Positions 55,344 to 64,000 of a stretch of 64,000 nt of DNA are shown here, piece after piece. A program made the translations under genes and the position numbers. The stretch is taken from NCBI GenBank assembly GCA_963849005.1, contig CAWKGC010000021.1, positions 186,001 to 250,000 on the forward strand, given 5' to 3'. This stretch comes from CAWKGC01 sp963849005. Lineage in GTDB: Bacteria > Pseudomonadota > Gammaproteobacteria > Burkholderiales > Usitatibacteraceae. The stretch's first letter is position 1, and each line of letters begins with the position of its first letter. Under the pieces are notes generated by a model that ran no database searches, was not told the DNA's origin, and saw only the letters and a program-made list of their open reading frames with translations.

Positions 55344-55910
55344 GTGGCGCTGCCGCCGGTCTCCTCGCGCGATTTCACCGAGTCGGAAGTGGGCTCGACG
55401 CTCGCCTACGACGGCGGGCTGCTGAAACTGCGCCGCGACGAGGTGCGATTGCCCGACGGCAAGCCCGCGTGGCGCGAATACGTGGAGCATCCCGGTGCGG
55501 TCGTGATCTTCGCGATCCCCGGGCCGGGCCGCGTGCTGCTCGAGCGCCAGTACCGCTACCCGATGCGCCGGCATTACCTCGAGCTCCCCGCGGGCAAGCG
55601 CGAGCCGAACGAGGACGCGCTCATCACCGCGCAGCGCGAGCTGATCGAGGAGTGCGGCTACAAGGCGGCGCGCTGGAACCACCTCGCGACGCTGCACCCG
55701 ACCATCGGCTATTCCACCGAGGTGATCGAGCTCTACGAGGCCCGCGACCTTGCCCACGTCGGGGCGCAACTGGACGAAGGCGAGCATCTCGAGGTGTTTT
55801 CGGCCACAATCGAAGATGCCGTCGCCTGGGTGGGCGAAGGCCTCATCACCGACACCAAGACCGCGTTCGGCCTGCTGTGGTTCGCGCAATTCGGCGACCG
55901 GCCGCGCTAG
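55344..55910 (+). CDS. ADP-ribose pyrophosphatase-type Nudix hydrolase
   Basis: A 188-residue Nudix protein with the full box G-x5-E-x7-REL-x-EE-x-G in AGKREPNEDALITAQRELIEECGY (positions near 85-108). HPGAVVIFAIPGPGRVLLERQYRYPMRRHYLELPAG is typical of the ADP-ribose pyrophosphatase (NudF-like) branch. GTG start six bases after nuoN. Clustering with complex I is common in betaproteobacteria. Substrate is inferred. Confidence 0.85.
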   Translation: MALPPVSSRDFTESEVGSTLAYDGGLLKLRRDEVRLPDGKPAWREYVEHPGAVVIFAIPGPGRVLLERQYRYPMRRHYLELPAGKREPNEDALITAQRELIEECGYKAARWNHLATLHPTIGYSTEVIELYEARDLAHVGAQLDEGEHLEVFSATIEDAVAWVGEGLITDTKTAFGLLWFAQFGDRPR

Positions 55911-55926
55911 GGCCCGGGGGAACGAA

Positions 55927-57427
55927 ATGCAAGCCGAGCACGACCTGCTGATCATCGGCGGTGGCATCAACGGCGCCGGCATCGCGCGGGACGCCGCCGG
56001 CCGCGGCCTCAAGGTGCTGCTCGTGGAGCAGGACGACCTTGCCTGGCGCGACCGCGCGGTGGAGCTCGAAACTGATCCACGGCGGGCTGCGCTACCTCGA
56101 GCAGTACGAGTTCCGCCTGGTGCGCGAGGCGCTGCAGGAGCGCGAGGTGCTGCTGAAGCTCGCGCCGCACATCATCCGGCCGATCTTCTTCGTCCTGCCG
56201 CACGGCAAGGGCATGCGGCCGCGCTGGATGATCCGCGTCGGCATGTGGCTCTACGACAACCTCGGCGGGCAGATCTCGCCTGCCGGGCTCCACCGCCGTG
56301 AACTTCCCGCACATGGAGCTACAGCGCCGGCCTGAAGACCGGATTTCAGCGCCGGCTTCGTCTATTCGGACTGCAAGGTCGACGACGCGCGCCTGGTGGT
56401 GCTGAACGCGATGTCGGCGCGCGAGAAGGGCGCGACCATCCTCACCCGCACCAAGGCCGTCGCCGCGGTCCGCGAAGGCGGCGTGTGGTGCGTGACGCTC
56501 GAGGAAAACGGGCGGCGACGCGAGGTGCGCGCGCAAGGGGCTGGTGAACGCCGCCGGCCCCTGGGTGGCAGGACTGCTCGACGCGATCGAGGGCGACCGC
56601 ATCGAGGACAGGATGCGGCTGGTCAAGGGCAGCCACATCGTCGTGCCCAAGGTGCATTCACGCAGGGCCACGCCTCATCCTGCAGCACCAGGACCGGCGC
56701 GTCGTCTTCATGATCCCCTACGAAGCGCGAGTACACGCCTGATCGGCACCACCGACGTGCAGGTCGCCTCCATCGAGGACGGCCGCCGCGATCACGCCGG
56801 CCGAGATCGCGTACCTGTGCGAGGCCGCCAACCGTATTCCTCGCCAAGCCGCTCACCGAGGCCGACGTGGTGTGGAGCTACGCGGCGTGCGGCCGCTCTA
56901 CGACGACGGCTCGGCGGATCCCTCCGGCGGTCACGCGCGACTACGTGCTGAAGCTGGACGACGAAAAGGGGCGCGCGCCGCTGCTGTCGGTCTTCGGCGG
57001 CAAGATCACCACCTACCGGCGCCTGGCCGAGCACGCGATGGAGAAGCTCGCGCCGTTCTATCCCGGGACTCAGGCCGCCCTGGACGGCGGGCAAGTCGCT
57101 GCCCGGGGGCGACGTGGCGCGACTTCAACGCGTTCCGCGACGAGTTGCGCGGCGCGTACATGGGCCTGCCCAGGGAGTGGCTGGAAGGCGTCGCGCGGCG
57201 CCACGGCACGCTTTCGGCCACCGTGCTCGGCGAGGCGAAGACGCCCGAGCGACCTCGGCGAGCACTTCGGCGCCGGGCTCACCGCAGCGCGAAGTGCGAC
57301 TACATGGTCGAGCACGAATGGGCGCGCACGGCCGACGACGTGCTCTGGCGGCGCAGCAAGTGCGGCCTGCACATGACGCCGGAGCAGCGCGCCGCCGTCG
57401 CGGCCTATTCGCTTCGCGCGCAAGTGA
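55927..57427 (+). CDS. glpD: Glycerol-3-phosphate dehydrogenase GlpD (about ten frame breaks)
   Basis: FAD-linked enzyme that oxidises glycerol-3-phosphate and feeds electrons to quinone. The FAD-binding start HDLLIIGGGINGAGIARDAA is intact. The rest is found in pieces: KLIHGGLRYLEQYEFRLV, PRWMIRVGMWLYDNLGG, FVYSDCKVDDARLVVLNAM, LVNAAGPWVAGLLDAIEG, MRLVKGSHIVVPKVH, GTTDVQVASIEDG, PLYDDGSADPS, VFGGKITTYRRLAEHAMEKL and EWARTADDVLWRRSKCGLHM. All are in gene order and together give about 500 residues, the normal size. Breaks occur roughly every 100-150 bases, the worst in the window. No premature mutation other than indels is seen. The end at TGA 57425 is inferred. Confidence 0.8.
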
Positions 57428-58239
57428 GCGAGGCGCGGCTGAAGCCGCTTTCGGCCTTTTCTCGCCGGTCGCGGCGCGCGCATCCCGGCGTGTTCTGCCG
57501 ACATCGACGACACGCTCACCAGCGAAGGCGGCTTCCCGGCGCGACGCCTATGTGGCGCTGGAACGCCTGCGCGCCGCCGGGCTAAGGGTGATACCGATCA
57601 CGGGGCGCCCGGCGGGCTGGTGCGACCACATCGCGCGCATGTGGCCGGTGGATGCGGTGGTGGGGGAGAACGGCGCCTTCTGGTTCTGTTACGACGCCAC
57701 GCGCGCGGCGAGCTCGAGAAGCACTACGTGATCGGCGACGCACGAGCGCGCGCTGCCGCGCAACGCACCTCGAGCGCATCGCCGCGAGCGCATCCTGCAG
57801 GAAGTCCCGGGAAGCGCGATCGCCTCCGACCAGCCCTACCGCGAGGCCGACCTCGCGATCGACTTCTGCGAAGACGTCCGCGCGCTGCCGCCGCGAGGCC
57901 GTGGAGCGCATCGTCGCGCATCATGGCGGGCGGAGGGGCTGACCGCGAAAGTGAGCTCGATCCACGTCAACGGCTGGTTCGGCGGCTACGACAAGCTTTC
58001 CACGACGCGCCGCTGCCTTGCGGAAAGTTTCGGCATCGACGTCGATGCCCAGAGAGAGCGCTGGGTATTCGTCGGGCGATTCGCCCAACGACGCGCCGAT
58101 GTTCGGTTTTTTCCCGCACGCCGTCGGTGTTGCCAACGTTCGCGATTTCGCCGGCAGGATGGAGGCGCTGCCTCGCTACGTGACCGCGTCGCGTGGCGCC
58201 GCCGGCTTTGCCGAGCTCGCCGCAGCGCTTCTCGAATAA
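57424..58239 (+). CDS. HAD-IIB family phosphatase (several frame breaks)
   Basis: A haloacid-dehalogenase phosphatase of about 270 residues. Motif I is ADIDDTLTSEG, followed by VALERLRAAGLRVIPITGRP and VDAVVGENGAFWF, which fit the Cof/sucrose- or mannosyl-phosphoglycerate phosphatase group. Motif IV appears as GDSPNDAPMFGFFPHAVGVANV near the C-terminus. Frame changes occur near 57470-57500, 57530, 57700, 57770, 57890 and 58075. The probable start is GTG 57424 overlapping the glpD stop. The substrate is unknown. Like glpD, it appears to be an intact gene read with errors. Confidence 0.7.
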
Positions 58240-58247
58240 ATCGGATT

Positions 58248-58332
58248 GGAAGAAACGGGGTCAGGTTACATTTCCGAGTCGGATTGCACAGCAATCCCGG
58301 GCTCGGAAATGTAACCTGACCCCGTTTCTTCC
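58248..58332. repeat. Structured inverted repeat (GGGGTCAGGTTAC family), copy 2
   Basis: Perfect 31-base arms (58248-58278 and 58302-58332) enclose a small hairpin GGATTGC-ACA-GCAATCC (58281-58297). The design equals the 21542 copy, with matched base changes in both arms. It begins nine bases after the HAD stop. Confidence 0.88.
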
Positions 58333-58406
58333 GGCTTATTGCGTCTCTGACCCCGATTTGATCTGCCGCAAGCGGGGCCGGGGATTGCGCGCTAGGCTCG
58401 GTTCTC

Positions 58407-60041
58407 ATGAACAGGCCCAACAAGCCGCACACGGTGGCGGGCGAGTTGCTCGATGCGCTTTCCCGCGCCGGCGCCCGCGAGATCTTCGGCATCCCCGGCG
58501 ACTTCGCGCTGCCCTTCTTCGACGCGATCGAGGCGAGCCAGGCGCTGCCCTTGTACACGCTGTCGCACGAGCCTTCGGTGGGCTTCGCGGCCGACGCGGC
58601 TGCGCGCATGCGCTGCGCTCCCTCGGTCGCGGCGGTGACCTACGGCGCGGGGGCGTTCAGCGTCCTGAACGCCGTCGCTTCCGCATTCGCGGAAAGGTCC
58701 CCCGTGGTGGTCATCTCCGGCGCCCCCGGCGCGAACGAGCGCCGGTCGGGGCTGCTGCTCCACCACCAGGCGAAGACGCTCGACTCGCAGTTCGAGATGT
58801 TCCGGCACGTGACCTGCGACCAGGTGCGTCTCGACGATCCTGCAACTGCAGGGGCGTTGATTGCGCGCGCCCTCGCTTCGGCGCAGCGTTACTCGCGGCC
58901 CGTCTATGTGGAGATGCCGCGGGACACCGTGGCCGCAGCGTGCGCACCGGCCCTCGCGCCGGCCCCGCCGCCGGTGGACCGCGAAGCGCTTGCCGCGTGC
59001 GCGGAAGAGATCCTCGCGCGGCTGTCGCAGGCGCGCTCGCCCGTGCTGATGGTGGACGTCGAGGTACGACGCTTCGGCCTCGAACCGCAAGTGGCCGCGC
59101 TCGCGAGGAAGCTCGGGATTCCCGTCGTCACGAGCCTCATGGGTCGCGGGCTGCTCGAGAACGCGGAAGCGCCGCTGGTCGGCACCTACCTCGGCCTCGC
59201 GGGCACGCCGGAAGTGTCCGCGCTCGTCGAGGAGTCCGACGCGCTGCTGCTGCTGGGCGTCATCGTCTCCGACACCAATTTCGGCGTCTCCGCCCATCGC
59301 GTCGACCTGCGCCGCGCCATCCAGGCGCTCGACGGGCGGGTCACGCTCGGTTTCCACACCTATCCGGAAATTCCCCTCGACGCCCTCGTCGAGGCGCTGC
59401 TCGAGCGTGCCAGGCCGCTTTCCGCCGCGCGTGCAATGGCGCCGGTCGAATCCCCGCGCGGCCTCATTCGCGACGGCGCGCCCGTGGTGCCGCTCGACAT
59501 CGCGCGCGCATTGAACGACCTCATGGATGCGCACGGGCTGATGCCGGTGGCGACCGACGTGGGCGACTGCCTGTTCACGGCCCTGGACCTCGTGCAGACC
59601 GACCATGTCGCGCCGGGCTACTACGCAACCATGGGATTCGGCGTGCCGGCGGGGCTCGGCGTGCAGGCCGCGAGCGGGCGGCGGCCGATCGTGCTTGTGG
59701 GCGACGGCGCCTTCCAGATGACGGGCCTCGAACTCGGGCACTGCACGCGCCACGGCTGGGATCCTGTCGTGGTCGTGCTCAACAACGGCGGCTGGGGAAT
59801 GCTCTCGGCGTTCCGGCCGGAAGCGCGCTACAACGCTCTGGGCACCTGGGATCTCGCGGGCCTGGCGCCTTCGCTCGGCGGCGTCGGGCACCTGGTGCGC
59901 ACGCGTGCGGAGCTTGCGCAGGCGCTCGAGGATGCCGTGTCGCGTCCCGGGCGCTTCCACTTGCTCGACGTGCGCATCGCGCCGGGGGCGCTGTCGCCGA
60001 CGCTGCGCCGCTTCGCGGACGCGCTTTCGCGCCTTCAATAA
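58407..60041 (+). CDS. ThDP-dependent phenylpyruvate/indolepyruvate decarboxylase
   Basis: A 544-residue thiamine-diphosphate enzyme of the pyruvate decarboxylase family. N-terminal REIFGIPGDFALPFFDAIE and YTLSHEPSVGFAADAAARM (cofactor-activating Glu), middle domain GIPVVTSLMGRGLLENAEA, and the C-terminal cofactor motif VLVGDGAFQMTGLELGHCTR followed by VVVVLNNGGWGMLSAF. The overall pattern is closest to phenylpyruvate/indole-3-pyruvate decarboxylases of Azospirillum type (the usual IpdC/PpdC enzymes), which can lead to phenyl- or indole-acetate. The exact substrate is not certain. No frame breaks. Its stop lies in a flanking inverted repeat. Confidence 0.82.
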   Translation: MNRPNKPHTVAGELLDALSRAGAREIFGIPGDFALPFFDAIEASQALPLYTLSHEPSVGFAADAAARMRCAPSVAAVTYGAGAFSVLNAVASAFAERSPVVVISGAPGANERRSGLLLHHQAKTLDSQFEMFRHVTCDQVRLDDPATAGALIARALASAQRYSRPVYVEMPRDTVAAACAPALAPAPPPVDREALAACAEEILARLSQARSPVLMVDVEVRRFGLEPQVAALARKLGIPVVTSLMGRGLLENAEAPLVGTYLGLAGTPEVSALVEESDALLLLGVIVSDTNFGVSAHRVDLRRAIQALDGRVTLGFHTYPEIPLDALVEALLERARPLSAARAMAPVESPRGLIRDGAPVVPLDIARALNDLMDAHGLMPVATDVGDCLFTALDLVQTDHVAPGYYATMGFGVPAGLGVQAASGRRPIVLVGDGAFQMTGLELGHCTRHGWDPVVVVLNNGGWGMLSAFRPEARYNALGTWDLAGLAPSLGGVGHLVRTRAELAQALEDAVSRPGRFHLLDVRIAPGALSPTLRRFADALSRLQ

Positions 60042-60113
60042 TCCGGGTCAGAGCTGAAATATCGCAGCACCACACAGTGGCGCCTGGATATTTCAGGCCT
60101 GGCCCGGATTATT
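60037..60113. repeat. Inverted repeat between two convergent genes, supplying both stops
   Basis: Arms 60037-60062 and 60088-60113 match at 23 of 26 positions (ends AATAATCCGGG and CCCGGATTATT). The core GGGTCAG relates it to the GGGGTCAG elements. The TAA of the decarboxylase gene (60039-60041) and the TAA of the convergent kinase gene (60109-60111) lie in opposite arms. Confidence 0.8.
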
Positions 60114-62382
60114 CTTCCGCGGCGAGGCGGGCGAAGCGTTCGACGAGGACGATGACGTCCTCCTGCTTGAACGGCTTGGAGAGCGCGTCATCGAAGCCGG
60201 CAGCGACCTTCGCGTCGCGCGCGGCGGGCGAGCGGTCGTCGACCAGGGCCACGATCCGGGTGGCCTCGCGGTTGCGCAGGATGCGGCTGCGCAGCATCGC
60301 CGGGACATCGGCGCGCTCCAGCCCGGGCGCATTCGTATCCACCAGCATCAGGTCGTACACGTCCTGGTCGAGCGCGGCGAAGGCCTCTTCGCGGTCGAAG
60401 GCGGCGACCACGCTGCAATCGCGCTTGCGCAGCGCGTGCGAGACGAGGATCTGGGCATCGCGGCTGCAGCCGATGAGCAGGATCGTGGCTCCCCTGCGTT
60501 GCTCGCGCAGCGAGTGGCGCGTGATGAGCGTGGGCGTTTCGTCGGCATCGACCGTGGCGCCGGTCACGGCGACGATGGCGTCGTTCAGCTGCCGCGGGTT
60601 GGCGGGATAGCGCAGGTAGGCCGAGACGCCGTTCTCGCGGCAGGCGATCGCGTCTCCCGGCCGGCCTTCCTTCGCCAGCATCATCAGGAGCGTCCCGCGA
60701 AACCGCTTGTGGTGCTTGATGCGGAACGAAAGCAGGAACCCGTCCTGCACCGGAAGCTGGTTGGAGAGGATCACCAGCGGCACGGGGCTGCCTTCCTCGT
60801 CCATGCGCTCCAGCAGGGCCAGCGCCATCGCCGCGTTGTCGGCCTCCAGCGGCAGCATGCGCCAGCCGCGCAGCAGGTTGGACACCACGAGGCGCTGCTC
60901 GGGGTCGTCCGCCACCACGAGCACGGGCAGCCCTACCAGCGAGACGTAGGTCGCGCGCTGCGGCGCCGGGGGCGCGGGCTTCACCGGGAACTCGATGGTG
61001 AAGGCGTACAGCGCCTCCGCGCCCGGGCGCGAGGTGATGACGAGCTTGCCGCCCATCGCGGTCACCATGAAGCGCGCCACCGCGAGCCCCAGCCCCGCTT
61101 CCGCCGCGACGCGCGCGCCGCCGCGGTCGCCACTCTCGGCAGGCTCCGTGATCGAGACGCTGAAGGAGAGGTGGATGCCCGACTCGCTCTCGTACTCGGG
61201 CGTGATCTGCAGCAGCACCTCGCCGCCCGGCGCGAGGCGGAAGGCGTTGTCGAGCAGGTTCTTCAGCAGCAGCTGCAGGCGCTCGACGTCGCCCTCCAGC
61301 TGGTCGGCGACGTCCTGCTCGATCTTCAGGCGCAATCGCGTGCGATGCTCCTCGGCGGTATGGATCACGCGCTTCACGAGTTCCGAGATCGTCGCGCGCA
61401 GGCTGAACACGCTGTGCCTGAGAACCACGCCGCCTTGCACCTTGGAGAAGTCCACGAGGTCGCCGATCGCGGAGAAGGCGGTCTCGGTCGAGCTGCGGAT
61501 CTGGTGGAAGTGCTCGACCAGCGCGGCGTCGAACTCGAGCTGCTGCGCGCGGATCGAGAACGCGGAAATCCCTTCCAGCGCGACGGTGAGCTCGTGGCCG
61601 ATCTTCTCGATCAGGCCGATCTGCGAGGCGCCGCGCTCGGCGGGAGCCTCCTTCTCGGCTTCGGCCTCGGCAGCGAGGCTGCGAAGCCGCCACAGCACGC
61701 CGTTGGGCCTCTCGTCGACGAGGATCGGGTGGTGCTCGAGCATGAGCTCGACGCCGCCCGCGCCGCGGATCTCCGCCGAGCCGTGCTCGCCCGGGTCGCG
61801 CCGCGCCTCTTCCACCGAGGCCATGTCCAGCGTTGCCGCCATCGCGAATACCTCGCTGGTGGGAAGGCCCAGCAGGGACTGCGGCGCGGAGCCGATGCCG
61901 AGCCGCTCGCAGAAGGCCTGGTTCATCACCTCGACCTGGCCGTCGCTGCCTTCGATCAGGAGCGGGTTGGGCGAGGACTCGGCCAGCGCCAGCAGGCGCG
62001 ACACGCTCAGGTTGAGGGAGGATTCCAGCTCGCGCTGCGCGCCGATGTCCAGCAGCGTGACGATGGTCTCGCTTTCCTTCTGCTTCGCGCCGCCCGCGGG
62101 CTGCAGCGACACCTGCATCCAGCGGTCGTTCCGCGCGAGGCGCGCCTCGATCATCGTCGCGCCGCTCTTGCCTTCGGCGATGCGCAGCACCGCCTGCTCG
62201 ATGCGGCGCCGCTCCCCGGTGGCGAACAGCGCCGCGAGCATGCCGCCGGCGAGTTCCCCCGGGGCCACCCCGCTTGCGGCGGCGAACGCGTCGTTGGCAT
62301 AGGCGACCTCACCCGACGCGCTGACGCGCGCGACGGGAACCTTGAGGGTGTCGAGGAGGTGGCGGAAGTCGGTCGTGGCCAT
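60109..62382 (-). CDS. Hybrid sensor kinase with two PAS and two receiver domains, partly degenerate
   Basis: About 757 residues, no membrane helix, so a cytoplasmic sensor. PAS-like domains cover about 5-120 (VPVARVSASGEVAYANDAF) and 130-245 (NPLLIEGSDGQVEVMNQAF). The H-box reads LIEKIGHELTVALEGI with the His present (near residue 263). The ATPase domain has LLLKNLLDNAFRLAPGGEVL (N-box) but a poor G1 box. Two receivers follow: in the first the phospho-Asp position reads LVILSNQLPVQDGF (Ser instead of Asp); the second keeps LMLVDTNAPG and SKPF. ATG 62382 preferred; a GTG at 62406 would add eight residues. Confidence 0.8.
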   Translation of the reverse strand: MATTDFRHLLDTLKVPVARVSASGEVAYANDAFAAASGVAPGELAGGMLAALFATGERRRIEQAVLRIAEGKSGATMIEARLARNDRWMQVSLQPAGGAKQKESETIVTLLDIGAQRELESSLNLSVSRLLALAESSPNPLLIEGSDGQVEVMNQAFCERLGIGSAPQSLLGLPTSEVFAMAATLDMASVEEARRDPGEHGSAEIRGAGGVELMLEHHPILVDERPNGVLWRLRSLAAEAEAEKEAPAERGASQIGLIEKIGHELTVALEGISAFSIRAQQLEFDAALVEHFHQIRSSTETAFSAIGDLVDFSKVQGGVVLRHSVFSLRATISELVKRVIHTAEEHRTRLRLKIEQDVADQLEGDVERLQLLLKNLLDNAFRLAPGGEVLLQITPEYESESGIHLSFSVSITEPAESGDRGGARVAAEAGLGLAVARFMVTAMGGKLVITSRPGAEALYAFTIEFPVKPAPPAPQRATYVSLVGLPVLVVADDPEQRLVVSNLLRGWRMLPLEADNAAMALALLERMDEEGSPVPLVILSNQLPVQDGFLLSFRIKHHKRFRGTLLMMLAKEGRPGDAIACRENGVSAYLRYPANPRQLNDAIVAVTGATVDADETPTLITRHSLREQRRGATILLIGCSRDAQILVSHALRKRDCSVVAAFDREEAFAALDQDVYDLMLVDTNAPGLERADVPAMLRSRILRNREATRIVALVDDRSPAARDAKVAAGFDDALSKPFKQEDVIVLVERFARLAAEE

Positions 62383-62455
62383 GGCGGCTTTGGTCGTCGG
62401 GCTCACGGGGCGAGCGAAGCGCTCTGGGAAAGCGAATTATACGCCGCGCATGCGG

Positions 62456-63323
62456 CTAACCGACAGCGAGCCCGATCACGCCGAGCACCATGCCGGCGGC
62501 GGCCAGCACGCGCCGCTTCACGTCGCCTTCCTTCAGGAAATGCGCGCCCATGATCGCGGCGAACAGGATCGACAGTTCGCGGGCGGGCGCCACCAGGCTC
62601 ACCGGCGTGAACACCATCGCGGTCAGCACGAGGATGTAGCCCAGCGGCGAGAGGATGGCGACGGCGAACACCGTGGGGCGCTGGTCGCGCCACGCCGCCG
62701 CCATTCCGCCGGGGTCGTGCCTGCGCGAATACGGGATGAGCACGATCGTCCTGCAGGCATTGCATCCCCAGTCGTAGACCAGCGGGGGGATGAGCAGCGT
62801 CGCCACGCTGCGCTTGTCGATCAGGGTATAGGCCGCGATCATGCAGCCGGTCGCGAGCGCGAAGCCGATCGCCTTCGCGGAATCGCCCTGGTGCCAGGTG
62901 AAGGGGTTCCCGGTGAGGAGCAGCGCGGAGACCAGCACCAGTCCCGCCCCGGCAAGCGCGACCGGCCCCGGCTGCTCGCCGAGCACGAACACCGCCACCA
63001 GGATCGTCAGCATCGGCCCCGTGGTGCGCGCCAGCGGATAGACGATCGAGAGGTCGCCGCCGCTGCGGTACGCGCGGTCGAGCAGCAGGATATAGGCCAT
63101 GTGCACCATGCCGGCGCCGAACATCAGCGCGACATGGAAGGGCTCGAAGCGGTAGCCCTGCACCCACGCCGACACCGACCGCCAGCGGCGCGTAAACCAC
63201 CAGCGAGACCAGCGTGGCCAGGGCCAGCAGGCCGCTTCCGCCACCGCTCTTCTTGAGGGTGAAATTCCAGCCGGCGTGGAGGAGGGCGGCGAGGAGGACG
63301 AGCGCCAGCGCGAGAAGCGACAT
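62456..63323 (-). CDS. EamA/DMT-family transporter (one frame break)
   Basis: Drug/metabolite-transporter-type membrane protein of 288 residues after correction. It starts MSLLALALVLLAALLHAGWN, the usual EamA first helix with HAGWN, and continues after one extra base near 63175 as VQGYRFEPFHVALMFGAG, VYPLARTTGPMLTILVAVFVLGEQ (EamA hallmark) and later SPLGYILVLTAMVFTPVSLVAPARELSIL. Ten helices. Start overlaps the ald stop (ATGA). Substrate unknown; export of an amino acid would fit its neighbour but is only a guess. Confidence 0.8.
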
Positions 63324-64000
63324 CAGGCGCCGAGCACGCTCCCGGGATCCGTGAACGGATACCCGAGCGCCTCGGCGACTTCGCGGCAGGTCACCTTGCC
63401 GTCATGGACGTTGAGGCCCGCGCGCAGGTGCGGGTCGTCGGCGAGCGCCTTCTTCCAGCCGTGCTCGGCAAGCGCCAGGACGAAGGGCAGCGTCGCGTTG
63501 TTGAGCGCGAAGGTCGAGGTGCGCGGCACGGCGCCCGGCATGTTCGCCACGCAATAATGCACGACGCCGTCGACCACGTAGGTCGGGTCGGCATGCGTGG
63601 TGGCGTGCGAGGTCTCGAAGCAGCCGCCCTGGTCGATGGCCACGTCGACCACCACCGAGCCGGGCCGCATGCGCCGGATCAGGTCGCGGCCGACCAGCTT
63701 GGGCGCCGCCGCGCCCGGCAGCAGCACGCCGCCGATCACGAGGTCCGCGGCGAGCACGTGTTCCTCGATCGCAAGCCGCGTCGAGAACACGGTCTTCACG
63801 CGGCCGCCCCAGTGCGCGTTGAGCGCGCGCAGCACGTCCACGGAGCGGTCGAGCACGGTCACGTCCGCGCCGAGGCCGACCGCCATGTCCGCCGCGTGCG
63901 AGCCGACCACGCCGCCGCCGAGGATCACGACCTTGCCGGGCGCAACGCCGGGCACGCCGCCCAGCAGCACGCCGCTGCCGCCATGCGCCTTCTCCAGCGC
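63323..64000 (-). CDS. ald: Alanine dehydrogenase, C-terminal part (5' end outside window)
   Basis: The last 225 residues of alanine dehydrogenase, which converts alanine to pyruvate with NAD. It shows HGGSGVLLGGVPGVAPG, the Rossmann loop VVILGGGVVGSHAADMAVGLGADVTVLD, then VIGGVLLPGAAAPKLVGRDLI, VVDVAIDQGGCFETSHATTHADPTY and HYCVANMPGAVPRTSTFALNNATLP, all Ald signatures. The frame is open to the window edge (ALEKAHGG), so it continues beyond 64000. Confidence 0.93.
   Translation of the reverse strand, partial: ALEKAHGGSGVLLGGVPGVAPGKVVILGGGVVGSHAADMAVGLGADVTVLDRSVDVLRALNAHWGGRVKTVFSTRLAIEEHVLAADLVIGGVLLPGAAAPKLVGRDLIRRMRPGSVVVDVAIDQGGCFETSHATTHADPTYVVDGVVHYCVANMPGAVPRTSTFALNNATLPFVLALAEHGWKKALADDPHLRAGLNVHDGKVTCREVAEALGYPFTDPGSVLGA

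Overview
The window is high-GC DNA whose gene order points to a betaproteobacterium: map-glnD, fur|bamE-dapB-carA-carB-greA-yhbY|rlmE-ftsH-folP-glmM, pstSCAB, and tpiA-secG-tRNA-Leu-nuoA-N are all blocks known from that class. No rRNA, phage, plasmid or CRISPR locus is visible.

Layout. 1-4.7 kb: end of ligA, galU, a purine phosphoribosyltransferase, a methylthio-nucleoside phosphorylase, peptide deformylase, an FkbM methyltransferase and a small membrane protein. 4.7-10.5 kb (minus strand): glnD, map, a 640-bp gene-free repeat stretch, a secreted barnase-type RNase with its barstar, a thioesterase and fur. 10.6-22.5 kb: bamE, dapB, a CNT nucleoside transporter, carAB with a promoter and attenuator-like leader, greA, yhbY, rlmE, ftsH, folP. 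22.5-38.3 kb: the usual folP-glmM-pst-pho order is broken by modules with an arsenic theme. These are a thioredoxin/ArsP-like permease/ECF sigma group, then gshA, then an arsenate-respiratory-reductase-type molybdoenzyme (ArrA/ArxA family) with its FeS subunit and chaperone, then pstSCAB, then arsR-arsI-arsC-acr3 where phoU-phoBR would usually lie. 38.3-55.3 kb: tpiA, secG, tRNA-Leu(GAG) and the 14-gene complex I operon, which carries two tandem cupin genes between nuoD and nuoE and insertions at nuoC/nuoD and nuoL/nuoM. 55.3-64 kb: a Nudix hydrolase, glpD, a HAD phosphatase, a ThDP-dependent decarboxylase, a hybrid sensor kinase, an EamA transporter and the end of alanine dehydrogenase.

How the parts may work together. 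Pst imports phosphate and can also import arsenate. ArsC reduces arsenate, Acr3 exports arsenite, ArsI and the ArsP-like permease would deal with organoarsenicals, GshA makes glutathione, and the molybdoenzyme would couple As(V)/As(III) to respiration outside the cytoplasmic membrane. FNR-like and Pho-box-like sites share the arrA-pstS intergenic region.

Data quality. At least 35 single-base indels interrupt otherwise intact, conserved genes (bamE, dapB, carA, ftsH, folP, gshA, all of pstS/A/B, nuoG, nuoH, glpD, the HAD gene and others). They look like sequencing or assembly errors rather than gene decay. Affected genes are given as whole loci with the likely breakpoints. Several families of dispersed inverted repeats sit between genes and sometimes supply stop codons.
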